Assembly: GCA_963971535.1 (NCBI GenBank)
Contig: OZ020601.1
Location: 23,030,743-23,094,742, forward strand
Direction of reading: 5' to 3'
DNA length: 64,000 bases
DNA from: Notolepis coatsorum
Lineage: Eukaryota > Chordata > Actinopteri > Aulopiformes > Paralepididae
Part shown: positions 23,714 to 39,479 of the stretch, piece by piece
Numbering within the stretch: position 1 is the stretch's first letter
How the letters are laid out: every line of letters begins with the position of its first letter
Notes under the pieces: generated by a model
What the model was told of the DNA's origin: nothing
The model's input: only the letters and a program-made list of their open reading frames with translations
Database searches by the model: none
Position numbers and translations under genes: made by a program

Positions 23714-23729
23714 AAAAATCTAAATGTTA

Positions 23730-24226
23730 GGGCGGTTAGGTGGCGTAGCGGAGATTGCGTTCGTCACCAACCCCGGAGCTGTGAGCTGGATTCGCCTGTT
23801 CGAATCCAGATCACAGCTCCGGGGTTGTCACCAGCTTGGCTGGCCGTTCACACTAATACAATTGGCTGTATTAGAGGGTGGGAGAAGCTGGCGGGGTGGG
23901 TCCGGGTCGTTGTAAACAGCGACTCCTACAGTTCGGTCGGGGTGCCTGCTAAGCGCGGATAGGACCTGAGTGGGATAGTGTGATCCTTCCACACGCTACG
24001 CCCTCTCAGGGAGGATCCGCGCTGCCAGGTGAAAAGAAGCGGTTGATTGGCTGGACGTGTGTCGGAGGAAGCACGTGATAGCCTCCACTCTCCCAGATGA
24101 TCTGACTGTGGGGGGTAAGTGCGCAGCGACCAGGAAGGGGATTGGGAATTGGCATACGACTAACATTGGGATGGGAGAAAATCGGAGGAAAATGGAGTGG
24201 GGAAAAAGATCAATAATAAAAAATAA
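23730..24226 (+). mobile_element. tRNA-derived SINE, full length with TSD (copy 3)
   Basis: Flanked by an exact 16-bp target duplication AAAAATCTAAATGTTA (23714-23729 and 24227-24242). The head GGGCGGTTAGGTGGCGTAGC and a GTTCGAATCC B box start the element, and it ends in an AATAAAAAATAAAA tail. Near the head, an extra inverted duplication (CCCCGGAGCTGTGA against TCACAGCTCCGGGG, 23782-23827) surrounds the B box. It is absent from the other copies. Confidence 0.95.
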
Positions 24227-24361
24227 AAAAATCTAAATGTTAAAAAAAATCAATAGGTGGCAGATCAAGGTCCCTGCAACCCAACTGAATGAGGTTTGAT
24301 TGTTCCAAACACTGTCAAAGTCGGGGGTGGCGGTGTTGAAACCTGTGCTTCCACCTGGATT

Positions 24362-24823
24362 GTGTTACGGTTGCAGTGCAGGTAAGCAATTGTGAGTCCA
24401 GTAGAGGAGGAAATAATACGAGTCGGAGAATGATTGCTCTTTCTTAGTGGTGCCTTTTTAATGTAAGAACACAGAGCACAGGGAATCCAGAGAAAGACGC
24501 CGGGCGTCAACTTGAGAGCAAGGTAGATACATGAGAATAATCAAGAGCGAGAAGGTCAGCAGTATCTCCAGCTCCTTCCACACGAAACACGGTCTGAAGC
24601 CTCGACAGGGATAGAGAGGACAACAAGTGAATATATAGTCAAACACCAACATTCCAATGCGTCAATTAGTGACAGGGTAATTGACAGCAAAGTGACAGCG
24701 ACCAGTGGTGACAGAACAGGGAGTGACACATCAGGAATGGGGCGTGACCAACAGTGAGTGCAGATACCAACCACCAGGGGAAATAACTCCAGAATGACAG
24801 TTGGGTTCCTAAGACAGAACCCC
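24362..24823 (-). mobile_element. possible solo LTR (Ty3-like)
   Basis: Read on the minus strand it looks like an LTR: a start near TTCGGGGTTCTGTC, a TATATATTCA promoter-like motif, an ATTAAAAAGG polyadenylation-like motif, and an end at CTGCAACCGTAACA. TTGTG occurs at both edges, but the ends do not give clean TG...CA with a target duplication. The neighbouring phrase CTCCACCTGGATTGGAACCG is itself repeated (about 24835 and 24860). The call rests on overall architecture only. Confidence 0.35.
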
Positions 24824-25643
<820 letters not shown>

Positions 25644-26773
25644 CACTGTACACACATGTGTCACCGGTCCCTATGTTTATTTATTTGTATGCATGTTTGT
25701 GGTTATGGATCCTTGGTATTCTTAACCCTTTCAGGTGTGCGATGTCACGTGTGAGATCAATATTTTCCTTCTATATACTATTTCATAACATTCTAACGTG
25801 ATGTCACGATGGCTACTTGCCGTCGAAAGCTATAGACGTCTAGAATGGGAAGAGATGGAATTTTTCGAGGAAACGTTCCAACAAACGCACATCTGTTACA
25901 TAGGGTTTCAACTTGACAACATACACGTTCTAAAAGTACCCACGTTGATTTCCTGTTGTTTGCTGATCTCAATAACTGATGGGAAATAAACACAGGTGCA
26001 AGCTGTTCCCTAGCAACACAATTCCAATGAAACCGTCTATATCAGGCCCATTGACCATACTCAAACATGCCATGCTCAGGTTGGGGTTCCTTTCCACCCT
26101 GTTCCCACCTGGAAGCATGACATAAGAGAAAAATGGCCGCCGTGTGGATACGGCCAGTTGGCTCGGTTCACATTGCTCTCAACAATCTAACAATGATGTC
26201 ACACAGAAATCTGTGATCTTGAGAATCTTGAGAAAACATTAAAAAGAATTAAACGTACACCTGTTATTTCAGACCCGTTGCCTTGGTTACCAAATAACGT
26301 CATCTATCTAACCCTCAACTCCTCTCTGCAAATCAAAACACCCCCACGGTCTGAATCCTCACCATAAACACCAGCCTGTCGGGACCATCTGTCAACGTAT
26401 GGCTGTGTTTGTCTCTGCAGGTATAAACACTTTGATCCCGCTAAAGGACACATGGCGGCTCACTCAGAACTTCAAGACTACAGTAGACTCGAATTGCCGG
26501 TTTAGACTTTCCATCCGTGAGCCAAGTCAGGCTTATATTGACAGGGTTGCAACGTGTATAAAGTATAGGAAATTGTTTTTGCAAGATCCCGCTGGTTGTG
26601 AAAAGACTTGTTTAAATAAAACTCACTGTACATTGGCCTGCCTCTGTGTACATGTTGTGATTACCAGGTTGAGAGACAGAGGTCCTGTTTATCCTGCCAC
26701 TGGGCTTGGTGTCCCTGTTGAGATCGTGTTAGTGTTGCATTGGCTCTAGCACCACCAGACGATCGTACCCGTA
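25644..26773. other. intergenic, no gene seen
   Basis: Several short open frames, none with a recognisable domain or convincing splice signals. Confidence 0.45.
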
Positions 26774-28035
26774 ACACCAGGCCCCTCTGATCACAAGGTC
26801 AAGGTCAAGTTTATTAGTATGTCCCGAATTGGGCAATTCATGTTACAGCAGATAAATAGGAGCTCCAAAAAACACAGCAAACATACATAACAAGAAGAAC
26901 ACAGACAGACATGGTCGCAGGATCAGATCATGACAACAGTCAAGTGTACCTGCACAGATAACACCAGCCCCTTTGATCACAAGTGGTTCGAGTCTTACCT
27001 CACTGACAGAAACCAGCCATCTCCATCTGTAACTCCACCTCCACCCCTGCCCCAGTCAACCAAGGCATGCCTCAGGGTTCCGTTCTTGGTCCACACCTCT
27101 TCACTATTTACATGCTCCCCCTTGGTCACATCATCCGGAAACACGGTCTCAATTTCCACTCCTATGCTGATGACACTCAGCTCTACATCAGCACCTCACC
27201 CTCCACTCCTCTCCCCCCACAGCACCTCGTCAACTGCCTCCTTGACATCAAGGCCTGGATGTCATCCAATTGCCTGAAACTTAACAGCAACAAGACAGAG
27301 CTCATGGTTGTGGCCAAGCAGTCACTGCTCCGGAAGGTTGGAGATCTCGTCCTAGAAGTTGATGGCTGCTCAATCCACCCTTCCCCAGAAGTCCGCAACC
27401 TGGGTGTCATACTGGACTGCACCCTCTCTTTTCATTCTCACATCAAATCAATAACAAAATCTGCTTTTTTCCATCTCAGGAACATTTTCAGACTCCGGCC
27501 ATCTCTCCCCGACTCTGTAGCAGAGACACTTATACACTCCTTCGTCACCTCCCAAACTCCGTTCTTGTAGGGCTACCCAGCAATGCCCTAAACAGGCTGC
27601 AATATGTACAAAACTCAGCTGCTAGGGTTCTCACCCACACCAAGTCCTGGCACTACATCACCCCCACCCTCATTCACCTCCACTGGCTTCCAGTCAAATC
27701 CTGCATACATTTTAAGTTCCTCCTCATCACCTACAAAGCCCTTCACTCCCTTGCCCCCCGGTACCTAGCTGACTTCCTCCATCCCTACATCAGACCCCGG
27801 AGGCTGCGATCCTCTGACTCCGGTCTCCTCTCCATCCCCACCACCAACCTGCACACTGTCGGTCCCAGAGCCTTCTCTGTTGCCGCACCCACCCTCTGGA
27901 ACTCCCTCCCTCCAAACATCTGCAGTGCTACATCCCTGGACTCTTTCAAATCCCAACTCAAATCTCACCTCTTCACCAAATTTATAAATGACTCTTGTAC
28001 CTGCACAGATGACACCAGGCCCCTCTGATCACAAA
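26774..28035 (+). mobile_element. non-LTR retrotransposon fragment (Jockey superfamily, L2/CR1-like)
   Basis: From about 27060 to 27570 the plus strand encodes the second half of a reverse transcriptase: a PQGSVLGP block, [10 protein letters not shown] (catalytic YADD) and [17 protein letters not shown] frameshift or stop near 27568 breaks the frame. The C-terminal extension typical of this superfamily then continues to about 27985, with NRLQYVQNSAARVL, LHWLPVKSCI and LWNSLPP blocks. The endonuclease and the first half of the RT are missing. Three copies of a 23-39-bp phrase containing CCCCTCTGATCACAA lie at 26774, 26945 and 27997, so both ends and one internal point of the block carry it. 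Confidence 0.85.
27067..27570 (+). pseudogene. reverse transcriptase fragment (L2/CR1-like)
   Basis: Open frame of about 167 codons carrying the RT palm with YADD. It begins inside the domain at the PQGS block and ends prematurely, just before the region that normally follows (a YCNALLxGLP-type block is disrupted). The enzyme would reverse transcribe its own RNA at a nicked target. This copy lacks the endonuclease and is broken. Confidence 0.85.
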
Positions 28036-28646
28036 TGGGATTTCAGCAGAACAGACTCAGAAGAACATCGAGGCGACAGCGAAGAATGTTCTGTATGTCG
28101 CAGCATAATGCGATCAGTGTGTGTGAGAGAGAAGGCGCTGGAATAACACTGTGAAACGTCCACACGCCTCAGAGAGAAGGACCAAAGACATGTTATTTTT
28201 AGTCCTGCGTCTCTGTGGCCGCACTCCTCCATGCCTTTCCCTATGGTGGCCGTCCCTCTGAAGCAGTGATTACTGAACGTGAACACAAATTACGAGCTCA
28301 TCAATCATTGGTGGTAGGAGGCCTCAGATGTCTGAACAGCATCCTCAGTCATAAGAGCTGCTCCTGTGAGCTCCTGGCTCCACTTCCTGCCTGCAGGGCA
28401 GGGCTTTTTTTCAATGGAGATATTCATGGACGTTCAGGATATGTTGTGTGGATGTTTCAGGTGCATAGGGTGCAGTCAGGTGTGTGTGATATGGGATATA
28501 CATACCGCTGCTGTCAGGTGAAAACCTTGCATCTTCAGAAAGGTAAACTTTTCCGATATTAAAGCAACAATGTGTAATTAAAGCTAAATAGTACTCTGGT
28601 AAAAGTAAAAGTCCTACGTAGTAGATACGTTTGATATTGAATGTAC
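28036..28646. other. intergenic, no gene seen
   Basis: Mixed sequence. No supported exon or element boundary. Confidence 0.4.
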
Positions 28647-28650
28647 TTAA

Positions 28651-29072
28651 AGGGGCACTTCACCAAAAAACAATGCTAATTTATTTTGCACCATCTTACA
28701 CACATCCAGAAACTCTAAACAGTTTAGCATACATTCATTTAATTTGACAGTTATTGAGAGTAAATTAGTTTGAATATGGCCACCAGTGATGTCATCGGGG
28801 ACATTTAATCCTTGTGTTGTGTTCATTTCAGCTCTATGAAATGATGTAGAAGAAAAAATAGCAATGTCTTGTCTTATAGGGACTGATACCTTATAATTTC
28901 ATTGAGCTGACAGGATTCGGGATTCATTGTCCCTGATGACATCAGTGGTGGCACTGGTGGGCCATATTCAAACAAATTTACTCTCAATAAATGTCAAAGT
29001 AAATTAATGTGTGAATGGATGTGTATGACATTATGTGCAAAATAAATCATCAAGATTTGATGATGTGCCCCT
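28651..29072. mobile_element. TTAA-flanked MITE (piggyBac-like), 422 bp
   Basis: TTAA at 28647-28650 and 29073-29076. The left end is AGGGGCACTTCACC and the reversed right end AGGGGCACATCATC. The arms share further imperfect inverted homology (GAGAGTAAATT with a mirrored counterpart). Noncoding. Length and terminal AGGG resemble 8641-9060. Confidence 0.8.
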
Positions 29073-29261
29073 TTAAGTATCAAAAGTAAAAGTATGCATT
29101 TTACTGTCATGATGTTTGTGTATTCCAGTGCTTGAGAGCATTCCTCGAACCATTGACCTCTAAAGCTTATGTTAAAGTGGTATGTGGTCTTAAAGTGATT
29201 ATGTCCTCTTGAAGTTCACAGGCTTCAAATTTGAAAGTACATAATCTTCATGAATCTTTGC

Positions 29262-29455
29262 CACGTCTACGTTACACCTCGCCAATGAGAGTCCGCACTG
29301 GCCGGTGAAGAGATACGACAGGCTGCCTCCTCGTGTGCCGGAGGGAACACGTTATGCAAGTCGAGCAACGTTCAAGACAGGGGAGGGGAGAATTGGAAAC
29401 ACGAAATTGGGGAATGGGAGAAAAATTGAAAAATAAGGAGAAAAAGTGGATCCAA
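29262..29455 (+). mobile_element. SINE 3' part, diverged relative of the 480-bp SINE
   Basis: Contains the conserved tail block: GAGAGTCCGCACTGGCC, a GAAGAGATACGACAGG-like segment, then AATTGGGGAATGGGAGAAAAA and an A-rich end. The tRNA-like head is absent. Confidence 0.65.
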
Positions 29456-29878
29456 AAAAAGTGGGTGTCATGGTCCTTAGTATTATGAAACCTATACTTA
29501 AAACATAGAAAATGATGTAAATTAAAGTAACAACATGAAAACGATCAAAACAGAGACATGATATCTTTACTCCAGGGAGTGGTTAAGGTGAACATAAGGC
29601 CCCACACACGCCCTCAAAGTGAATCATGACAATTACATACCATACATGCAGTAGGTGAGGCTTACATTCGATTTGAGGTGCTAATATGCTATAGGGATTC
29701 AATACAAATTCTCTGATTGGCAGGTGGTTTGCACTTGGCAGCAGGCCAAAAACATGGGTTTGGCCTGCTGCCAAGTGGTGTTCCTGGGGTCACATCGTAA
29801 AACTAAGGCCACCATTGTTTTCCCCGTCAGAAGGTTCACACAATGTGCAAAACCACCTGCTGATCCTGGAAATGTTTT
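29456..29878. other. no gene; short inverted phrase
   Basis: TTTGGCCTGCTGCCAAGTG at 29758-29776 is the reverse complement of CACTTGGCAGCAGGCCAAA at 29732-29750, a small hairpin. Nothing else supported. Confidence 0.45.
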
Positions 29879-30173
<295 letters not shown>

Positions 30174-30191
30174 AAGAATGATGCAGCTTAA

Positions 30192-30545
30192 AAGAACATG
30201 TCAACATTTTGGGAAATTAGCGTATCATCTTCTCCAGAGAGAGACAATAAGATAGATACCAGTTTCCTCTCTGTGCGTTCAGTATAAAGCTATCTGGCTG
30301 CATGTTAGCCTAGCTTAGCACAATGAATGGAAGCGGACATGACCGGTTAGCCTTCGGGAGAGGTGTTAGTTGGACAATGCCTAGACTAACCGGTCATGTC
30401 CGCTTCAATTCATTGTGCTAAGCTAGGCTAACATGCAGCCAGATAGCTTCCTACTGAACGCACAGAGAGGAAACTGGTATCTCTATCTTCTTGTCTCTCT
30501 CTGGAGAAGATGGTAAGCTAATTTCCCAAATGTTGGCGTGTTCCT
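30192..30545. mobile_element. foldback MITE (same family as 14781-15317)
   Basis: TTAA at 30188-30191 precedes AAGAACATGTCAACATTTTG. The right arm ends AATGTTGGCGTGTTCCT, but the second TTAA is lost. The arms share GCTATCTGGCTGCATGTTAG and GACCGGTTAG segments. The loop is at about 30355-30385. Confidence 0.85.
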
Positions 30546-31689
<1,144 letters not shown>

Positions 31690-31808
31690 GAGAGGCCTAC
31701 CTGATGAATGGTGGTCTGTTTAAAGTGAAGCATAGCTAGAAGACCATTCAGTTGTCAGAAGTGAGGGCAGGGTCCTCACATCCGTCTGCGTTATTAGTAG
31801 TGTGGTCT

Positions 31809-31809
<1 letters not shown>

Positions 31810-31902
<93 letters not shown>

Positions 31903-32001
31903 CTGTGTAGGCAGTAAAGCTGCGTTCAGACTGTATGCTGTGTTCAGACCTGGGTGATTCAGGCCCGCTCCCAATACCCCCCCCCCCCCCCCCCCCCCCC
32001 C
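31810..32001. repeat. (AC)n microsatellite and poly(C) tract
   Basis: AC run at 31810-31901 and an approximately 24-nt C homopolymer at 31977-32000. G/C homopolymers of 10-28 nt recur through the window (8378, 13741, 34362, 35260, 36208, 56911, 60817). Confidence 0.95.
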
Positions 32002-32647
32002 TCCCGCTTGGCCCTACCCCTCAGTAGGATCAAGGGGTAATGGTTATGTAGCCCTCCTCTCTCTCTGTTTTCAGATGCTGACTCAAAACGGAGAACGTAA
32101 AGGGACTTAGTGATATGTACATTTTTTATGTATATATATATGAGAATATTTGTTTTTTGCAGAACTTGGCATGTTGCTTATTTTTCTATCTCACTTTTCT
32201 CCAAAAATGATTACAACTATTACACTGCTCCAAATAAAGAAAATAATTATGGTTATAGGTATATTTTAACGGTGGACACGATGGTTATGTCAGTTTAGCC
32301 ATCAAATACAGCTAAACTGCTTAATGGGACAAACAGAGCAGTAACGTTCCTCATTCCGGGTTTGTAGAACGCCAGTCCCATTCTCAAAATGTAGGAGAGA
32401 CCTCTCTGGTTATGGAGAACCGGTGGTGTTTCGTAACTCGTTGGTGTTGCAGAGATATTGAGAAAAAACACAGAATTGTGTGGCTTTTTCTCTCCTTTCT
32501 CTCCAGACGCACACCGTTCCAAAAATGTCAGTGCCACTACATTTCAGTTTAAATGAAAGAAATAATATTGTAGGCATACAATTAACCGAATCTCAAAATA
32601 CACTGTAATTAAAGTGCTGTGTTTGATACATACAATAAACACGTAGG
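32002..32647. other. intergenic, no gene seen
   Basis: No exon or element boundary supported. Confidence 0.4.
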
Positions 32648-32874
<227 letters not shown>

Positions 32875-32978
32875 TAACTACACTGCAGGTTATGTTTCTA
32901 GGCCATGCAAAAAAAACAAATAAGCTGATACATACTCGTATATATATATATTTATTACATGGCGTTTTAACATTCGCC

Positions 32979-33089
32979 GCAATGCTTGATTGTGATTGGT
33001 CAATAGCGCTCGTCAGAGGTCCGTTATTACTCGATAACGGACCTCTGCCGAGCAATAATGACCACTGTTTGCAGCTGTTTGCAATCAAG
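32979..33089. repeat. inverted repeat
   Basis: A perfect 14-bp core (CAGAGGTCCGTTAT, 33014-33027, against 33034-33047) with a 6-nt loop. Weaker outer pairing (GCTTGATTG against CAATCAAGC) extends it to about 110 bp. Confidence 0.75.
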
Positions 33090-33268
33090 CCCACTGACAC
33101 ACACTGCAGTAGTGCAATCAGTCCACACACCTGCCGGCGATAATAATAACTTTATTTGGGCTGACAGCGGACGGAGCCACAGAACAACTGCGTCTGCATT
33201 TGATCTCATCTTGTCGATGGTGTAAAATGAATTAGGTATATTGTTAGTAAGTTAGCCATGTAATAAGC

Positions 33269-33413
33269 GGGATAATGTATACTATACTCGGTCATTGTCG
33301 CAAAATAATTTACTTCACTACGTTTAAAACACCTCGGCGAGGCGCCTCGGTATTCTAAACTCTGTGTCGGTCAATTATCTTGCGACAATGACCTCGTAGC
33401 TATACATTATCCC
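33269..33413. repeat. inverted repeat
   Basis: The left arm GGGATAATGTATACTATAC...GGTCATTGTCGCAAAATAATT mirrors the right arm AATTATCTTGCGACAATGACC...GTATAGCTACGAG (read reversed), with a GC-rich centre CCTCGGCGAGGCGCC. Probably a small foldback element. Confidence 0.75.
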
Positions 33414-33540
33414 TTACATATATGATATACACTAGGAGAGCTGCTCTATCCATTCTAGTTCTGTAATCCTGGTATTCTGAGACTAAACCTAACCAAGGTT
33501 ACAGTTCTCTGTGGTCTCGTCAGGATGGGATTCACTTTAA

Positions 33541-35927
33541 AGGAAAACTCCAACATTTTGGGAAATTAGCTTATTTGCCATCTACCCTGGAGTTAGACAA
33601 GAAGATACATACCCTTTTCTTCTCTGTGCATGCAGTAGGAGTAGGAAGACGTTGGGAACTAGGCTATGGAGGAACCTACTTCCAGTGACTGACGCTAAGC
33701 TAGGCTAACGGTGCACATCTTCCTACTCCTACTGCATGCACAGAGAAGAAAAAGGTATGTATTTTAACACATTCCCGCCCAAGTACGGAGATCTCTGTGT
33801 TTCGATTCCATGCTTAACACATCCTGCGCCAATCACGTTGTACGACGTGTTTCAAGTTCATGCTAATTCTGCCAGATCACGGCGTACGACGTTATTGTGA
33901 TCATATTTCCCTCACGGAGCCTTGTCTGATGCAGTGGGACTCGGCACAACTCTGCAACGCTTCAATACTGCCCCCTGGTGGATGATCGGCGAGTTGTCAA
34001 ACCGGAAATGGCTGGTTGGATATCGGTGCGTCTCCTAAATCCATCCGGCCACTCGCATATCGTCGCGGGACTCTAGCCACACACCGTGGATATGGATCGC
34101 AGCCATAACTCAATAATCTACATGATTTGGGCGTGTATTAGTATTATACAAACCGGAAATGGATCTACTCGATCCCCATCAAATAACTGGGATCTTTTTG
34201 CTCCAGTCTCATCGCCCAACGGTAAGAGGAGACGGTAAGAGGAGGCTGACGTCATTTTCAGCATGAGTGTTTATTATTATCCATACAAACTGCTCTGATC
34301 TATATATCACCCATACTCCATAAAGCATTTAACGACGATCACAGAATTATAAACGAACACCCCCCCCCCCGTTCACCTGCGCATGATCAGTCATAACGTT
34401 TAGGACCATGTACAGTTGAAATGTTTAATATAGCGTGGATCGGTATCAAACGGCATTTGATAATCTATATATGCATTTATGCCTATATCTCACGTTCTAG
34501 GAATTACTGCAGAAAACGATAAAAACATATTTATATTCTAGACGGTATTTTTGTATGAATGTGTGAATGAAAAAGTAAAACGTTCCTACATCCTGAACGA
34601 TAGATAATCGATGTTGAATGGGCCATAGTAATGTCAATTTAGCAATACAATTTAAAACGTTATAGCCCTGCAAAGAAGGTGAACATCTCCATAGACTTAC
34701 AGTGCTGGCAGAGAATGGTATAAGATGATCAAACTCCGTGGCAGTTAATGTGTTAATGGACAGAAGCACGGATATATCCGTGGCAAGTTGTTATTGCTTT
34801 TATTCCATTTTAATAACCTATTCAAGGTTGCCGAGCGGCACTGCAGATTTACCCTACTCTTTGAATTCGCCAACATGCAATACCGGCCAGATCCTCTTAG
34901 GGGCGCTATCGCGATAATAGAGTGTTCCCTGTGGCAGAAGTTGTCTTTCTTTTTTTGGATCTCTAATGTAGTTTTCTACTCATCTGACGCGATAGCTATT
35001 GTCTGTTGCACGGGATACGTTTTGAATTGCGGATTTCACTATGCAATACGGGGATTTATCATCAGCCAATGGACATATGGATCTACCAGATGGCGATCGA
35101 TAACAGGGAAATGCTTGGGGGGATCCAACCGGCTCATGGTAAGATCTTTTTCACGTAAATTACAGCCCGATCGGGCATTATTTTGATAGCCATCCAGGCA
35201 ATCGGCCTATGTGGCTAGTTAGACGAACTCGTTATTGGTAATCAATAATAATAAACAACGTCCCCCGCCCCCCCCCCCCCCCCCCCCTTTCATGCATACA
35301 TGCTTTGGGAGCGTGTCGATCATATGCAGTTTGAGTTATTTCTGTAGCATCTGTAAAACGGAAATGCCATTGGATATAACGTTAGCAGCTATTAGCTCTA
35401 TATCTAGCCTTCCAGAAAATATACTAGTCCCAAATCCTGTATAACGCTTATATTCACGGCTCTATAAAATGAGAACCTATTGATGATTTTTTTTTTCTTT
35501 AAGCCATTTTGAAGGGACGGTTTATGGACTCAATTGACAATGAGAATGGACAGATAGCAATACTATAAAGTATAGATTTATCTGTACAAACAGACCCACC
35601 TTTGTTTACATTCCCCGGCCCTCTTGACATTAATTAGACTCATCCCATGGCCCCGAATGTGTTAACACTCCAACATTTTGGGAACCCTGAAGTTAGACAA
35701 GAAGATGCATACCTTTTTCTTCTCTGTGCATGCAGTAGGAGTAGGAAGACGTTGGGAACTAGGCTCATGGAGGAACCTACTTCCAGTGACTGACGCTAAG
35801 CTAGGCTAATGTGCGCGTCTTCCTACTCCTACTGCATGCACAGAGAAGAAAAAATGTATGTATCTTCTTGTCTAACTCCAGGGTAGATGGCAAATAAGCT
35901 AATTTCCCAAAATGTTGGAGTTTTCCT
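33541..35927. mobile_element. two tandem foldback MITEs separated by a 1.9-kb TTAA-flanked insert
   Basis: TTAA at 33537-33540 and 35928-35931 bounds the whole block, with AGGAAAACTCCAACATTTTG inverted at the ends. A nearly complete hairpin copy (33541-33762) stops before its right terminus. A second copy (35666-35927) lacks its first few bases. The two halves share the core TAGGAGTAGGAAGACG and AGGAACCTACTTCCAGTGAC. The piece between them is listed separately. Confidence 0.8.
33768..35661. mobile_element. candidate TTAA-flanked element nested between two MITEs
   Basis: Bounded by TTAA at 33764-33767 and 35662-35665. The left end is CACATTCCCGCCC and the reversed right end CACATTCGGGGCC, a short imperfect terminal inverted repeat. 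A third similar end (reversed CATTAACACATTAACTGCC) is at about 34743-34758, so this may be two elements side by side. An open frame at 34788-35186 has no recognisable domain. The base composition differs from the MITEs and has more CpG near the left end. Confidence 0.5.
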
Positions 35928-35931
35928 TTAA

Positions 35932-37751
<1,820 letters not shown>

Positions 37752-37923
37752 ATTGATTGATTGAAAACTTTATTAACAGATTGCAGAATGGGTACAATAC
37801 AGTACAGCTCAATACACACAATTGTTAAGGGGATGCAGACCAGAGAAAGACTTTCGTCTTGTTTACATCAGGGTCCCCCATTTTCAATTCATCAGGACAT
37901 ATATGACATACATGACATACAGA

Positions 37924-39360
37924 CATGGGCGGAGTTTATGGGGGTGCAGGGGGTGCATTGCACCCCCTGGTGGCCGGGGGTGAAATTGCTTTTTTTTATT
38001 TTTTTTTTTTTTTTTTTTAATCAATATTATTTTCATTTTAATAAAATTATAATAATTGTGAGAAACAAATCTGAATTCTATTATGTTTTGTTTTACAATA
38101 CATTCATTTTATAGTAGTAATCATGTCACATTATAAGGCGAACCTTCTGTAGTGTGGCAGTGAAAGGGTTAACGCGCGGCAGCAGCAGCAGCAGAATGCC
38201 CCTCGCGATAGTACATTGTAACTTGTACAAAGCCACTTATTCTGAGATGATAATTAATGTATCTGGATAACCAATGCACGGATTTTGTCGAGGCAGGTAC
38301 AGTAGCGTTATTTCGGGAAAATTGATATCTATAGTCTGGTATATTTTTCGTCCACGAAAAATGGAGGCTGTAATAATTATTATTGCTCGAGAGTCTCTAT
38401 GAATAATAATAATTAGAGCCTCCATTTTTCATGGACGAAAAATATACCAGACTATAGATATCAATTTCCCCGAAATAACGCTACCTGCCCCGACAGAATC
38501 CGTTCATTGGTTATCCAGATACAGATGAATTAGCATCTTAGAATAACAAATAACACGTAAAAGACAAACGCAACATCTTTTTCTTTTCTTTTCTCCAGCG
38601 CGACCAGCACATCTTTCGTTGGATTGGCATGTCTAATAATGCTGTTATTAGAAAATGTGAACTTTTGTTTGTACCAGTGCATGTGAGCGGATCGGAGCGT
38701 GAGCGGCGCCCAGTGCATGTGAGCGGATCGGAGCGTGAGCGGCGCGGGGCGCGGAGCGGCCGGTTTTGACGTGAGCGAGGAGTGGGTTTTAAAATGAGTC
38801 GGCGCGACGTCCGGAGCGAGAGTTCTCCTCCGCTCCAATCCACTCCAGGCCGCTCACAGTGGTTTAACACTGATGTAATATATACATGCAGTACAATGCC
38901 AAAGCAACAGATGGCGATGTACAAACATGAAGGCCATTTTCAACCAATGAGAAGGGTGAACCTGTGATAGGCTAGCCTGTTCAGGCTTTGTCACTGTAGA
39001 GACGCCCACACTCACTCCAGTTTTTTTTCACACACAGTATTTTGTTATTTTTGTATGTCATGTTTGGTACAGTAAAGTGGTCTAGTGGAGCAGCAATATA
39101 CTTGTTGTGGTCTTTTTATTTTAGTATTTCCTTCTTTATCTTTGTCACTTTGTCAATGATTAAGAGTAAGTCAGTTAAAAATGATCCCCCGTAGTGATGT
39201 GTGTGTGAGTGTGTGTGTGTGCTGCTGTACTACCTAAATAAAATAAAAAATTAGGGGTTAGGGCATTGTAAAAACGCTAAAATAATAAAATAAAGGTAAA
39301 AAAAATCGACGTTCGCCAAGCAGTCGCACCCCCGGGCGTCAAGTTCAAACTCCGCCTATG
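37924..39360. mobile_element. hAT-type DNA element with exact 8-bp TSD
   Basis: CATACAGA at 37916-37923 and 39361-39368 flanks termini CATGGGCGGAGTTT (left) and CATAGGCGGAGTTT (reversed right). 1437 bp, no transposase found. It contains a palindrome (38259-38522), a 35-bp tandem duplication with GAGCGGATCGGAGCGTGAGC (about 38677-38745), and T-rich tracts. Confidence 0.9.
38259..38522. repeat. 264-bp near-perfect palindrome inside the hAT element
   Basis: Arms begin GTATCTGGATAACCAATG. The pairing includes ATTGATATCTATAGTCTGG and AAAAATGGAGGCT with few mismatches. The loop is around 38390. Flanking AATTA-like sequence hints at an independent small insertion. Confidence 0.88.
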
Positions 39361-39479
39361 CATACAGATAGACAGTACTGCTACATCTATACATTCATGA
39401 TATACCAGATTTGCAAATACAGTACTGTTTGTGATACAAAAAGAGTCCAGAAAAGGGATTATATACATTTGACGTAAAA

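Noticed and set aside
26399..26749. 116-codon open frame in intergenic DNA
   Set aside because: No domain, no conserved motif and no promoter or splice context.
34788..35186. 132-codon open frame as a possible gene
   Set aside because: No recognisable domain and no splice signals, and it sits in a TTAA-bounded repeat. Length alone is not evidence.
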